DNA of 64,000 nt from positions 186,001-250,000 of the forward strand of contig NZ_FOEQ01000002.1 in the NCBI RefSeq assembly GCF_900110655.1, in the 5' to 3' direction. The notes beneath the pieces are model-generated. The model did not search any database and was not told the DNA's origin. It was given only the letters and a program-made list of their open reading frames with translations. The DNA is from Pseudomonas soli. Its GTDB lineage: Bacteria > Pseudomonadota > Gammaproteobacteria > Pseudomonadales > Pseudomonadaceae. This document shows positions 1-7,273 of this stretch, one piece after another (within the stretch, counting starts at the first letter, position 1; every line of letters starts with the position of its first letter). The position numbers and the translations under genes were made by a program.

Positions 1-146
1 CCGCTCAATACCGACAACTGTCGTCATCGCGGTGGTTGCCTGTGTTGCCGCTGACCGCACGCCCTGCCCGAAGCAGCGACGATTGGTATACCGTTGCCGC
101 GCCGAAACAATGTTCAACCCCTCCCCTGATTGATGGAGCACACGCG
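1..146. other. Left-edge intergenic sequence
   Basis: No gene is supported here. The stretch precedes the HD-domain gene, and its last bases carry that gene's ribosome binding site (GGAG at 135-138). Open frames on both strands are short and look like shadows of the neighbouring high-GC gene. Confidence 0.5.
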
Positions 147-800
147 ATGGCCAACGCGCCGTTCTTTCCCCTGCAGCCCCTGGCGGACGAACTGCTGCCC
201 TGCCTGCCCGTTGCCAGCACCGACGGCTCCCACGACCTCGCCCATGTGCAGCGGGTGTGGAGCAACGTCCGGCGCATCCAGGCCAAGGAAGGTGGCGACC
301 TTGAACTGCTGCTCGCCGCCACCGTGCTGCACGATTGCGTGGCGGTGGAGAAGAACTCGCCTCTGCGCAGCCAGGCCTCGACACTGTCGGCCGAACGGGC
401 CGCCGCGATCCTCACTGACATGGGCTGGCCATCGGCACGCGTCGAACAAGCGGCCCATGCTGTGCAGACCCACAGTTTCTCGGCGGGCATCGCGCCGCTG
501 AGCCTGGAGGCGAAGATCCTCCAGGACAGCGACCGCCTCGATGCCCTCGGCGCGGTGGGCGTCGCCCGTTGTTTTTATGTCGCGGGCCGCATGGGCTCGT
601 CACTGTACGACTTCGAAAACCCCACCGCCGAAGGGCGAGACCACCAGGACAACCGGTACGCCATCGAGCATTTCCACACCAAGCTGCTCAAGCTCGCCTC
701 GGGGTTCCAGACAACTGCGGGGGCTCGCCTGGCCATGCTGCGGCATGAACGGCTGGCGTCGTTCCTGGACGACTTCATGGATGAGATCGGCGTGGCCTGA
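147..800 (+). CDS. HD-domain phosphohydrolase
   Basis: A 217-residue soluble protein of the HD metal-dependent phosphohydrolase superfamily (YedJ-like). The metal-binding pattern is visible: His29 and His33 in HDLAH, the His62-Asp63 pair in VLHDC, and a later Asp in DSDRLDALG, followed by the usual GVARCFYVAGR segment. The substrate cannot be read from the sequence; relatives act on phosphate esters of nucleotides or related compounds. The ATG at 147 is chosen because GGAG lies 8 bases upstream and the protein then begins just before the first helix; a start further upstream would add a low-complexity arginine/proline leader. It ends 7 bases from the end of the convergent Lrp-type gene. Confidence 0.88.
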   Translation: MANAPFFPLQPLADELLPCLPVASTDGSHDLAHVQRVWSNVRRIQAKEGGDLELLLAATVLHDCVAVEKNSPLRSQASTLSAERAAAILTDMGWPSARVEQAAHAVQTHSFSAGIAPLSLEAKILQDSDRLDALGAVGVARCFYVAGRMGSSLYDFENPTAEGRDHQDNRYAIEHFHTKLLKLASGFQTTAGARLAMLRHERLASFLDDFMDEIGVA

Positions 801-807
801 GCTCGTC

Positions 808-1269
808 TCAGGTCGCCGGCACCTGCAAGCCGGTCTTCACATTGCTCATCGACACCAGCGTCTTGAAGCGCTTCACATTGTTGCTCTGGAAGAACAGCTC
901 CCGCGTCAACTGGGTGTACTGCGCCATGTCCCGCACCAGCATGATCAACACGAAGTCGCATGCTCCCGCCACGTAGTAGCACTGCTGCACCTGCGGGCAG
1001 GCCATGAAGGTGCGCTTCATGGCGTCGAGCAGGTCGAGCCGCTCGTTCTCCACCTCCACTTCGGTGATCACCGTCAGCGTGTAACCCAGCGCCAGCGGAT
1101 CGACCTGGGCCACGGTGCGCTGAATCACGCCGTCTTGGGTGAGTTTCTTCAGCCGGCGGTTAACCGCAGCCGACGACAGGTTCACCTGCACGCCTAGGTC
1201 GATCTGGGAAGTGCTGGCATCACGCTGCACGGCGTCGAGCAGTGCGCGGTCGAAGGGGTCAAGGCTCAT
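808..1269 (-). CDS. Lrp/AsnC family transcriptional regulator
   Basis: A 153-residue DNA-binding regulator with the usual Lrp/AsnC layout: an N-terminal winged helix-turn-helix (about residues 4-63, with LDAVQRDASTSQIDLG and SSAAVNRRLKKL) and a C-terminal RAM ligand-binding/oligomerisation domain (about 68-140, including VAGACDFVLIML). Lrp-family proteins usually sense amino acids and regulate adjacent amino-acid genes. This one is transcribed divergently from the amidohydrolase/diaminopropionate ammonia-lyase operon, so it probably controls that operon in response to an amino acid or diamino acid. That link is inferred from position. Confidence 0.93.
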   Translation of the reverse strand: MSLDPFDRALLDAVQRDASTSQIDLGVQVNLSSAAVNRRLKKLTQDGVIQRTVAQVDPLALGYTLTVITEVEVENERLDLLDAMKRTFMACPQVQQCYYVAGACDFVLIMLVRDMAQYTQLTRELFFQSNNVKRFKTLVSMSNVKTGLQVPAT

Positions 1270-1400
1270 GTAGGTGGGGTCCTGGCAGGCGTATGCACCC
1301 GCAATGAAATTACGCTTTTGGCCTGAAAATCAATCTTTCAGTTCAGCACAAGCAAATATCATTTCGCCCACACCGCTTGAACGAGGCCCTGGAGAAACGC
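1270..1400. promoter_or_regulatory. Divergent promoter region with candidate Lrp-type operator
   Basis: A 131-bp gap between the divergent regulator and the catabolic operon. It is clearly more AT-rich than its flanks. A TGAAA-N7-TTTCA dyad lies at 1324-1340 and an AT-rich AAATAT string at about 1350. Lrp-family sites are AT-rich imperfect dyads, so this is a plausible operator; no transcription start can be fixed from sequence alone. Confidence 0.35.
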
Positions 1401-2636
1401 ATGATCAAACTGCACCTGAACGGCCCGAAACTGCTGGAACAGATCCGTGCACTGGGCGAGATCGGCGCCGATGCGCAGAACGGAGGCCGCACGCGCATCG
1501 CCCTCACCGACACGGACAAGGCCGGCCGCGACCGACTGGTTGCCTGGATGCGCGAGCTCGAACTGGAAGTCGCTATCGATCGCATCGGCAATATCTTCGG
1601 CACGCTGCGCGCCCCCGGCGATGCCGCACCGCTGATGATCGGTTCGCATATCGACAGCGTTACCAATGCCGGCGCCCTGGACGGCTGCTATGGCGTACTG
1701 GCCGGGCTCGCGGTACAGCGGGCCTACCGCGAGGCCGGCGTGACGCCCGCACGCTCGATTACCGTGGCGGCCTTCAGCAACGAGGAAGGCGTGCGCTACC
1801 AGCCGGACATGATGGGCTCGCTGGTGCATGCCGGCGGGCTCGCGCTGCAGACGGCGCTGGATACTCTCGGCACCGATGGCACCCGCCTGGGTGACGAGCT
1901 GCAACGCATCGGCTACGCCGGCGATATGGAACCTGGCGCGATCATGCCCCACGAGTACCTCGAGCTGCATATCGAACAGGGGCCGCTACTGGAAGCCGAG
2001 CAGACGCAGATCGGGGTGGTCGAAGATCTGCAAGGGATCTCCTGGCAGCAGGTGACGGTAACAGGCAACGCCAACCACGCCGGCACCACCCCGACCCGCT
2101 TGCGCCACGACGCAGGCTTCGTCGCCTGCGCCGCGGTCACCGAGCTGCGGCGCCTGGCCCGGGATAGCGGCACGACACTGGCCACCACCGGCTGCATGCG
2201 TTTCGAGCCCGACGTGATCAACGTGATCCCACGCCGCGCCACCTTTACTGTCGACCTGCGCGACCCGGATGAACAGCGCCTGCAACAGGCCGAGGCGCAC
2301 CTGGCGCGGATACTCCGGGCGCTTGCCGAAGCCGAAGGGGTCACCCTCGAAACCGAACAGTTGGTGCGTTTCCAGCCGGTGACATTCGACGCCACGCTGG
2401 CCAACACCATCGAGGCCAGCGCCCGGCGCCTGGGCCTGAGCCATCGGCGCATGACCTCAGGCGCCGGGCACGACGCGCAGATGATCGCGCGTATCGCCCC
2501 GGCGGCGATGATCTTCGTGCCCAGCCAGGGCGGTATCAGCCATAACCCCCGCGAGCATACCGACGACGCCCAGTTGCTCGACGGCGCGCGGGTGTTGCTG
2601 GACGTGGTCACCACGCGGCTGAACCCCACACGCTGA
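1401..2636 (+). CDS. M20-family Zn-dependent amidohydrolase (allantoate/N-carbamoyl-amino-acid hydrolase type)
   Basis: A 411-residue cytoplasmic metallo-amidase of the M20/M28 peptidase fold, subfamily of allantoate amidohydrolases, N-carbamoyl-L-amino-acid hydrolases and beta-ureidopropionases. Visible signatures are GSHIDSVTNAGALDGCYGVLAG (first metal ligands His and Asp), FSNEEG (catalytic and metal Glu), the ELHIEQGP strand, NHAGTTP in the dimerisation domain, and SGAGHDAQ near the C-terminus. Start: ATG 1401 with GGAGA at 1391-1395; an in-frame TTG 24 bases upstream lacks comparable support. It is followed 34 bases later by diaminopropionate ammonia-lyase. Escherichia coli has a similar pairing in its yge/hyu purine/diaminopropionate region. 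The exact substrate is not determinable. Confidence 0.9.
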   Translation: MIKLHLNGPKLLEQIRALGEIGADAQNGGRTRIALTDTDKAGRDRLVAWMRELELEVAIDRIGNIFGTLRAPGDAAPLMIGSHIDSVTNAGALDGCYGVLAGLAVQRAYREAGVTPARSITVAAFSNEEGVRYQPDMMGSLVHAGGLALQTALDTLGTDGTRLGDELQRIGYAGDMEPGAIMPHEYLELHIEQGPLLEAEQTQIGVVEDLQGISWQQVTVTGNANHAGTTPTRLRHDAGFVACAAVTELRRLARDSGTTLATTGCMRFEPDVINVIPRRATFTVDLRDPDEQRLQQAEAHLARILRALAEAEGVTLETEQLVRFQPVTFDATLANTIEASARRLGLSHRRMTSGAGHDAQMIARIAPAAMIFVPSQGGISHNPREHTDDAQLLDGARVLLDVVTTRLNPTR

Positions 2637-2670
2637 TCCCGCCCTGTTGCTCTACCTATTGGAGAATCAC

Positions 2671-3876
2671 ATGCTTTTCGCCAACCCCAACGCCACCCGC
2701 ACGCCCTACCCTCGCGCCCTGCAAGCCCTGATGAACATCCGCCAGGCAAACGAGAGCCGCCAATGGCTGGCGCACTGGCCGCAACTGCGTGCCACGGGCA
2801 CGCCACTCTACGACCTGCCGGACCTGGCCGCCGAACTGGGTGTCGGCCAGGTGCGGGTCAAGGACGAATCGGTGCGCTCACCCCTGGGCAGTTTCAAGGC
2901 ATTGGGGGCGCCCATCGCCCTGGTGCGCCTGATCCTGCGCACCTTCCCCGGGCACGGTTTCACCGCCGCCGACCTGTTCGCCGGGCGGTACGCCAGCCAG
3001 CTGGCCGGTTTCAGCGTAGTCAGCGCCACCGACGGCAACCATGGTCGCGCCCTGGCCGCCGCCGCGCAAAGCGTGGGATGTCGCTGCGTCATCGTCCTGC
3101 ACGCCCACGTCAGCATGGAGCGCGAACAGGCCATTGCCGCCTACGGCGCGCAGATCGTACGGGTCGAGGGCAACTACGACGCCTCGGTGGCGCACGCCGC
3201 GGGCTTGGCCCAGGCCCACGGCTGGCAGGTCGTTTCAGACACGTCCTACGATGGCTACGAACAGATTCCCGGCGATGTGATGCAGGGTTACGGAACCCTC
3301 GCCGCCGAACTGGTCGAGGCCAGAGGACAAGACCCGGCCTTCACCCATGTGTTCCTGCAAGGAGGCGTGGGTGGCTTGGCGGCGGGCATCGTCAGCTACC
3401 TGTGGGAGCTGATGGGTGAGCAGCGTCCGACCTTCATCGTGGTCGAACCTGAGCAAGCCGACTGCCTGCTGCAAAGCGCCATGGCCGGCCAGCCCGGTGC
3501 CGCCAGCGGCTCGGTGGACTCGTTGATGGCCGGGCTGGCCTGCGGGGAAACTTCACCGTTGGCATGGCGATTCCTGCAGCCGAGCGTCGACTTCTTCATG
3601 ACCCTGGGTGACTGCGATGCCATCGCGGCGATGCGTCGCCTGGCGCAAGGCGGTGCCCGGGACATTCCGTTGCTGGCGGGTGAGTCGGCGGTGGCCGGGC
3701 TGGCAGGGTTGGTGCGGTTGATGGCGGTGCCTGCGCTGGCGGCCCGGGTGGGCCTCGGGCGCGATTCGAGGGTGTTGCTCATCAGCACCGAAGGGGCCAC
3801 CGCGCCTAACCTGTATACCGAGTTGGTGGGGGAAACGCCGGCCTCGGTGCTGGCCAGGCAACGGGCGTGGGATTGA
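2671..3876 (+). CDS. dpaL: Diaminopropionate ammonia-lyase
   Basis: A 401-residue PLP enzyme of fold type II that converts 2,3-diaminopropionate to pyruvate and two ammonia. The PLP-lysine motif SPLGSFKALGAP is near residues 71-82. It is followed by SATDGNHGRALA, the serine/threonine dehydratase-like substrate loop, and by the glycine-rich LQGGVGGLAAG phosphate-binding stretch. Length fits the DpaL/YgeX family (about 400). ATG 2671 is preceded by GGAGA at 2661-2665. It sits downstream of the amidohydrolase and is probably co-transcribed; the amidohydrolase may release the diamino acid from an acylated or carbamoylated precursor. That coupling is inference. Confidence 0.92.
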   Translation: MLFANPNATRTPYPRALQALMNIRQANESRQWLAHWPQLRATGTPLYDLPDLAAELGVGQVRVKDESVRSPLGSFKALGAPIALVRLILRTFPGHGFTAADLFAGRYASQLAGFSVVSATDGNHGRALAAAAQSVGCRCVIVLHAHVSMEREQAIAAYGAQIVRVEGNYDASVAHAAGLAQAHGWQVVSDTSYDGYEQIPGDVMQGYGTLAAELVEARGQDPAFTHVFLQGGVGGLAAGIVSYLWELMGEQRPTFIVVEPEQADCLLQSAMAGQPGAASGSVDSLMAGLACGETSPLAWRFLQPSVDFFMTLGDCDAIAAMRRLAQGGARDIPLLAGESAVAGLAGLVRLMAVPALAARVGLGRDSRVLLISTEGATAPNLYTELVGETPASVLARQRAWD

Positions 3877-3972
3877 GTACCCCGAACATGCAAGCGTCAG
3901 ATCCATGAAAGCCGACGGGCGTCTGGGGTTATCATGCCGACACGCTGAACCGCCCCAGGACATGGAGTGACC

Positions 3973-5046
3973 ATGAACATCGAAAAGCTGCAGAACCGCC
4001 TGGACTTCCTGCGCCAGGCCGAACAACTCAAGAGCGTGCTGCGCAGCGCCCATACCTCCAGCGGCCGTGCCGAAAGCACCGCCGAGCACACCTGGCGGCT
4101 GTGCCTGATGGCCATCACCTTCGCCGACGAACTGGGCGACCTCGACCTGCTCAAGGTCCTGAAGATGTGCCTGGTCCACGACCTCGGCGAGGCCATCAGC
4201 GGCGACGTGCCCGCCGTCAGCAAGCAGGGTTTCCCCGACAAGAGCCAGCAGGAGCGCGACGACCTGCTGCAACTGATGGCGAGCCTGGATGCGCCCCTGC
4301 GCGAGGAGATCATGGGGCTGTGGGAAGACTATGAAGCCGCGACGTCCGCCGAGGCCCAGGCGGTCAAGGCCCTGGACAAACTGGAGACCCTGTTGCAGCA
4401 CAACCAGGGCCGCAACCCTCCGGGCTTCGACTACGCCTTCAACCTCAACTACGGCAAGCGCTACACCGCCGCCACTCCGCTGTTCGAGGCCCTGCGCGGC
4501 CTGATCGACGCCGACACGCGCAGACACCTGGACAATGGCATCGCCCTGCGCGACGAACGCCCCGAAGACATCGACGCCATCGGCCAATTGACCGAAGCCG
4601 CCTTCGCCGACGCCGAGCACAGCAGCCACACCGAGCAGTTCATCGTCACGGCGTTGCGTCGGGCGGGGCAGCTCACTGTCTCGCTGGTGGCAGTGGAAGC
4701 CGGCACCGTCGTTGGCCATGTGGCGATTTCCCCGGTCACCCTGGCGTCGGGCGCCAGCGGCTGGTTCGGCCTCGGGCCGGTGTCGGTGTCGCCGGCGCGC
4801 CAAGGGCAAGGCATCGGCTCGGCGCTGATCAATGCCGCGCTGGCCCGGCTGCATGGGCTGGGCGGCCAGGGCTGCGTGGTGCTGGGCGACCCGCGCTACT
4901 ATGCCCGCTTCGGCTTCAAGGCCCAGCCGGGCTTGACCTTGCCAGGCGTGCCTGCCGAGTACTTCCAGGCCCTGGCCTTCAGCGGTGATGTGCCGAAGGG
5001 CAGTGTGCAGTACGCCACGGCGTTCGAGGCAACCTCCAACGCGTAA
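3973..5046 (+). CDS. HD-domain hydrolase fused to GNAT acetyltransferase
   Basis: A 357-residue two-domain protein. Residues 1-185 form an HD_3/YfbR-like domain with the metal-binding residues His39 (AEHTW), His69-Asp70 (VHDLGEA) and a later Asp in [10 protein letters not shown]; YfbR relatives are 5'-deoxynucleotidases or similar phosphatases. From about residue 190 a GNAT N-acetyltransferase domain begins ([13 protein letters not shown]) with the acetyl-CoA motif [13 protein letters not shown] and the Y-x-RFGF motif near the end. No stop or start lies between the domains, so this is one reading frame. ATG 3973 has GGAG at 3964-3967. The functional reason for the fusion is not apparent. Confidence 0.85.
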   Translation: MNIEKLQNRLDFLRQAEQLKSVLRSAHTSSGRAESTAEHTWRLCLMAITFADELGDLDLLKVLKMCLVHDLGEAISGDVPAVSKQGFPDKSQQERDDLLQLMASLDAPLREEIMGLWEDYEAATSAEAQAVKALDKLETLLQHNQGRNPPGFDYAFNLNYGKRYTAATPLFEALRGLIDADTRRHLDNGIALRDERPEDIDAIGQLTEAAFADAEHSSHTEQFIVTALRRAGQLTVSLVAVEAGTVVGHVAISPVTLASGASGWFGLGPVSVSPARQGQGIGSALINAALARLHGLGGQGCVVLGDPRYYARFGFKAQPGLTLPGVPAEYFQALAFSGDVPKGSVQYATAFEATSNA

Positions 5047-5056
5047 AGCATGGTCG

Positions 5057-5087
5057 CTGCAGGCGCGGGGCAAGCCTGCGCCTGCAG
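5057..5087. terminator. Hairpin downstream of the HD-GNAT gene
   Basis: A perfect 10-bp inverted repeat (CTGCAGGCGC at 5057-5066 and GCGCCTGCAG at 5078-5087) with an 11-base loop GGGGCAAGCCT that resembles the REP core. It lies 11 bases after the stop codon and has no T-run, so it is a REP-like or weak terminator structure rather than a canonical intrinsic terminator. Confidence 0.5.
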
Positions 5088-5195
5088 GTAACGCATCATC
5101 ACAAGAGTCGACGCGGGCAGATGTGCTCCACAGCCAGCGACCATCGTCTACCTGAACGTTTTCCACCGCGTCTTTCCTCCGCACCAGGTTTTCCG

Positions 5196-6113
5196 ATGCA
5201 AGCACTCCTGCAAGAGATCCTCGACCACGTCCGCCCCCTGCTCGTCCAGGGCCAGGTGGCGCAGTACATTCCCGCCCTCGCCCAGGTCGACCCCAACCAG
5301 CTGGGCATCGCCGTGCAGAGCCTGGACGGCCAGTTGCACTGCGCCGGGGATGCGCGCACGCCGTTCTCGATCCAGAGCATCTCCAAAGTGTTCAGCCTGG
5401 TGCAGGCGATCAATCACAGCGGCGAGGACATCTGGTCGCGGCTGGGCTACGAGCCTTCGGGGCAGGCGTTCAACTCGCTGGTGCAGCTGGAGGTGGAAAA
5501 GGGCCGCCCGCGCAACCCGTTCATCAATGCCGGGGCGCTGGTGATCTGCGACATCAACCAATCGCGCTATGCCACACCTACCCTGTCGATGCGCGACTTC
5601 GTCCGCCGCCTGGCGGCCAACCCGCGTATCGTCAGCGACACGGTGGTGGCCGAGTCGGAGTACCAGCACCGCGCACGCAATGCGGCCATGGCCTACCTGA
5701 TGCAGGCCTTCGGCAACTTCCACAACGATGTCGACGCGGTGCTGCGCAGCTACTTCCATCACTGCGCGCTGTCGATGAGCTGCGCCGACGTCGCCCGTGG
5801 CTTCGCCTTCCTGGCCAACAGCGGCTACTGCCCGCACAGCGGCGAGCAGGTGCTCAGCCCACGCCAGGCGCAGCAGGTGAACGCGATCATGGCCACCAGC
5901 GGGCTGTATGACGAGGCGGGCAATTTCGCCTACCGGGTCGGCCTGCCGGGCAAGAGCGGCGTGGGCGGCGGTATCGTCGCGGTGGTGCCGGGGCGCTACA
6001 GCATCTGCGTGTGGTCGCCTGCGCTGAACGCCTCGGGCAACTCGCTGGCGGGGTTGCGGGTTCTGGAGCTGTTGAGCGAACGGATTACCGGGTCGGTGTT
6101 TTCGGCGGTCTGA
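5196..6113 (+). CDS. glsA: Glutaminase A
   Basis: A 305-residue serine-dependent beta-lactamase-fold glutaminase that hydrolyses L-glutamine to glutamate and ammonia in the cytoplasm. The catalytic Ser-x-x-Lys motif is in [11 protein letters not shown] (about residues 61-71). Other family blocks are [19 protein letters not shown], and [18 protein letters not shown] near the C-terminus. Length matches bacterial GlsA (about 300-310). ATG 5196 is chosen because the longer frame adds a 25-residue arginine/proline leader absent from the family; upstream AGG at 5186-5188 is a weak ribosome binding site. It appears monocistronic and convergent with the MBL/CHAT cassette. Confidence 0.93.
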   Translation: MQALLQEILDHVRPLLVQGQVAQYIPALAQVDPNQLGIAVQSLDGQLHCAGDARTPFSIQSISKVFSLVQAINHSGEDIWSRLGYEPSGQAFNSLVQLEVEKGRPRNPFINAGALVICDINQSRYATPTLSMRDFVRRLAANPRIVSDTVVAESEYQHRARNAAMAYLMQAFGNFHNDVDAVLRSYFHHCALSMSCADVARGFAFLANSGYCPHSGEQVLSPRQAQQVNAIMATSGLYDEAGNFAYRVGLPGKSGVGGGIVAVVPGRYSICVWSPALNASGNSLAGLRVLELLSERITGSVFSAV

Positions 6114-6208
6114 GCGAGGGCGTTGCAGGCAAGGGCCTGGTTGCACACATGACCTGCGATGACGTCATGCCTAGGGCTCGCCCCGCCCAGCGCTTGTTCG
6201 TACAAAGC

Positions 6209-7273
6209 CTAGAGTTCAATGTCCACAAACAGATCGTTAGACCGAGGAAAGACAGCGTTAAACCGCCAGCTGGGCGGCTTGTTTCGCCACTCTCCAGGCC
6301 AATGGCCCTTGCCATAATTGAAAATGATGTCTGGACAGTTGTTTCTGCTCAGCAACAAAGCAATCAGATCAAAGTCAGGGTGTTTATGCTTCGCGCCACT
6401 CGTGCTGATCAAGAATCGCCGACAGTTGATCCTGTCCAGCAAATCCCGATCTGTGTTGCGCTTGCTGCCATGGTGGGAAACCTTCAAAAGATCAATGGGT
6501 CTGATATCGGGCAGATGCATCTTGAGACCGCTGGTGACCACTGAAGCTAACGCATCGGCCGCCAGCAATACCCGCTTGTTGTCGAAGGTCAGAAGCAAAG
6601 CAATGCTACTTCGATTGGGCGTCGATCCATCAGCGGTGAACCCCCCGATGCGGTAGTCACGATAGTCATTCAGCGGCCAGCGATCATTCGGGCCTAAACT
6701 ATCACCGTGCACTACGCCTTCATCGGGCGGCGGTGATTGAGGGTTCGTCCATACTCTGGCGAGCGCTTTCAAACCTGGCTCATCGGGAGAAAGCACACGC
6801 ACTTCAAGCCCTCCTGGCAGGGTTACTGGCAAGACGCCCTGGTGGATCGCCCCTCCTTCGCCACCCGCCCTGTCATTTGGGAAAGATGCATTCCAGGGTA
6901 ATCCAAGGGATCGAATCAACCTGCTCAACTTATCGCCCTGCGCAGGGCCAAGTTTGTCCACGGGCTGCAGGTGCTCGTAACCGTTGAACCAGACATCACC
7001 GATCTCAAGCCAGGACGGTTTCTGCTGCAACAGTTCGATCACGCCTTCGATGTGGTCAAGGTCATAATGCGTGACAACCAGTGCCTCAAGGCGAAGCCGG
7101 CCATTCACACCTTCTTCCCCGAGTACCTTGTTCAGCACCTTCTGCAAGGTTTTAGAGGGATTTGCCGGACCACCGTCCACGAGAAGATGACGGACATGGC
7201 CATCGCTCGTGTAGCTGACCAGCAGCGAATCACCGTGGTCAACCTGTATAGACCTGACTCTGAACATGCTCAC
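6209..7273 (-). CDS. ComEC/Rec2-type metallo-beta-lactamase-fold hydrolase
   Basis: A 354-residue soluble MBL-fold protein. The first metal motif is His69-Tyr-Asp71-Leu-Asp73-His74 (VVTHYDLDHIEGV), the H-x-D-x-D-H variant of ComEC C-terminal domains. A middle Asp is in VLLAADAL, and the SHHGS motif is in LLKVSHHGSKRNTD. There is no signal peptide or membrane segment. These domains cleave phosphoesters in nucleic acids or nucleotides. The GTG at 7273 overlaps the stop of the upstream CHAT gene (GTGA); an in-frame ATG at 7267 is an alternative start. The coupling implies that the two products act together. Base composition is visibly less GC-rich than in flanking genes, which suggests horizontal origin. 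Confidence 0.82.
   Translation of the reverse strand: MSMFRVRSIQVDHGDSLLVSYTSDGHVRHLLVDGGPANPSKTLQKVLNKVLGEEGVNGRLRLEALVVTHYDLDHIEGVIELLQQKPSWLEIGDVWFNGYEHLQPVDKLGPAQGDKLSRLIRSLGLPWNASFPNDRAGGEGGAIHQGVLPVTLPGGLEVRVLSPDEPGLKALARVWTNPQSPPPDEGVVHGDSLGPNDRWPLNDYRDYRIGGFTADGSTPNRSSIALLLTFDNKRVLLAADALASVVTSGLKMHLPDIRPIDLLKVSHHGSKRNTDRDLLDRINCRRFLISTSGAKHKHPDFDLIALLLSRNNCPDIIFNYGKGHWPGEWRNKPPSWRFNAVFPRSNDLFVDIEL

Noticed and set aside
3553..5205. 550-codon minus-strand frame spanning two plus-strand genes
   Set aside because: It crosses the dpaL and HD-GNAT genes, which have intact catalytic motifs; it has no recognisable domain.
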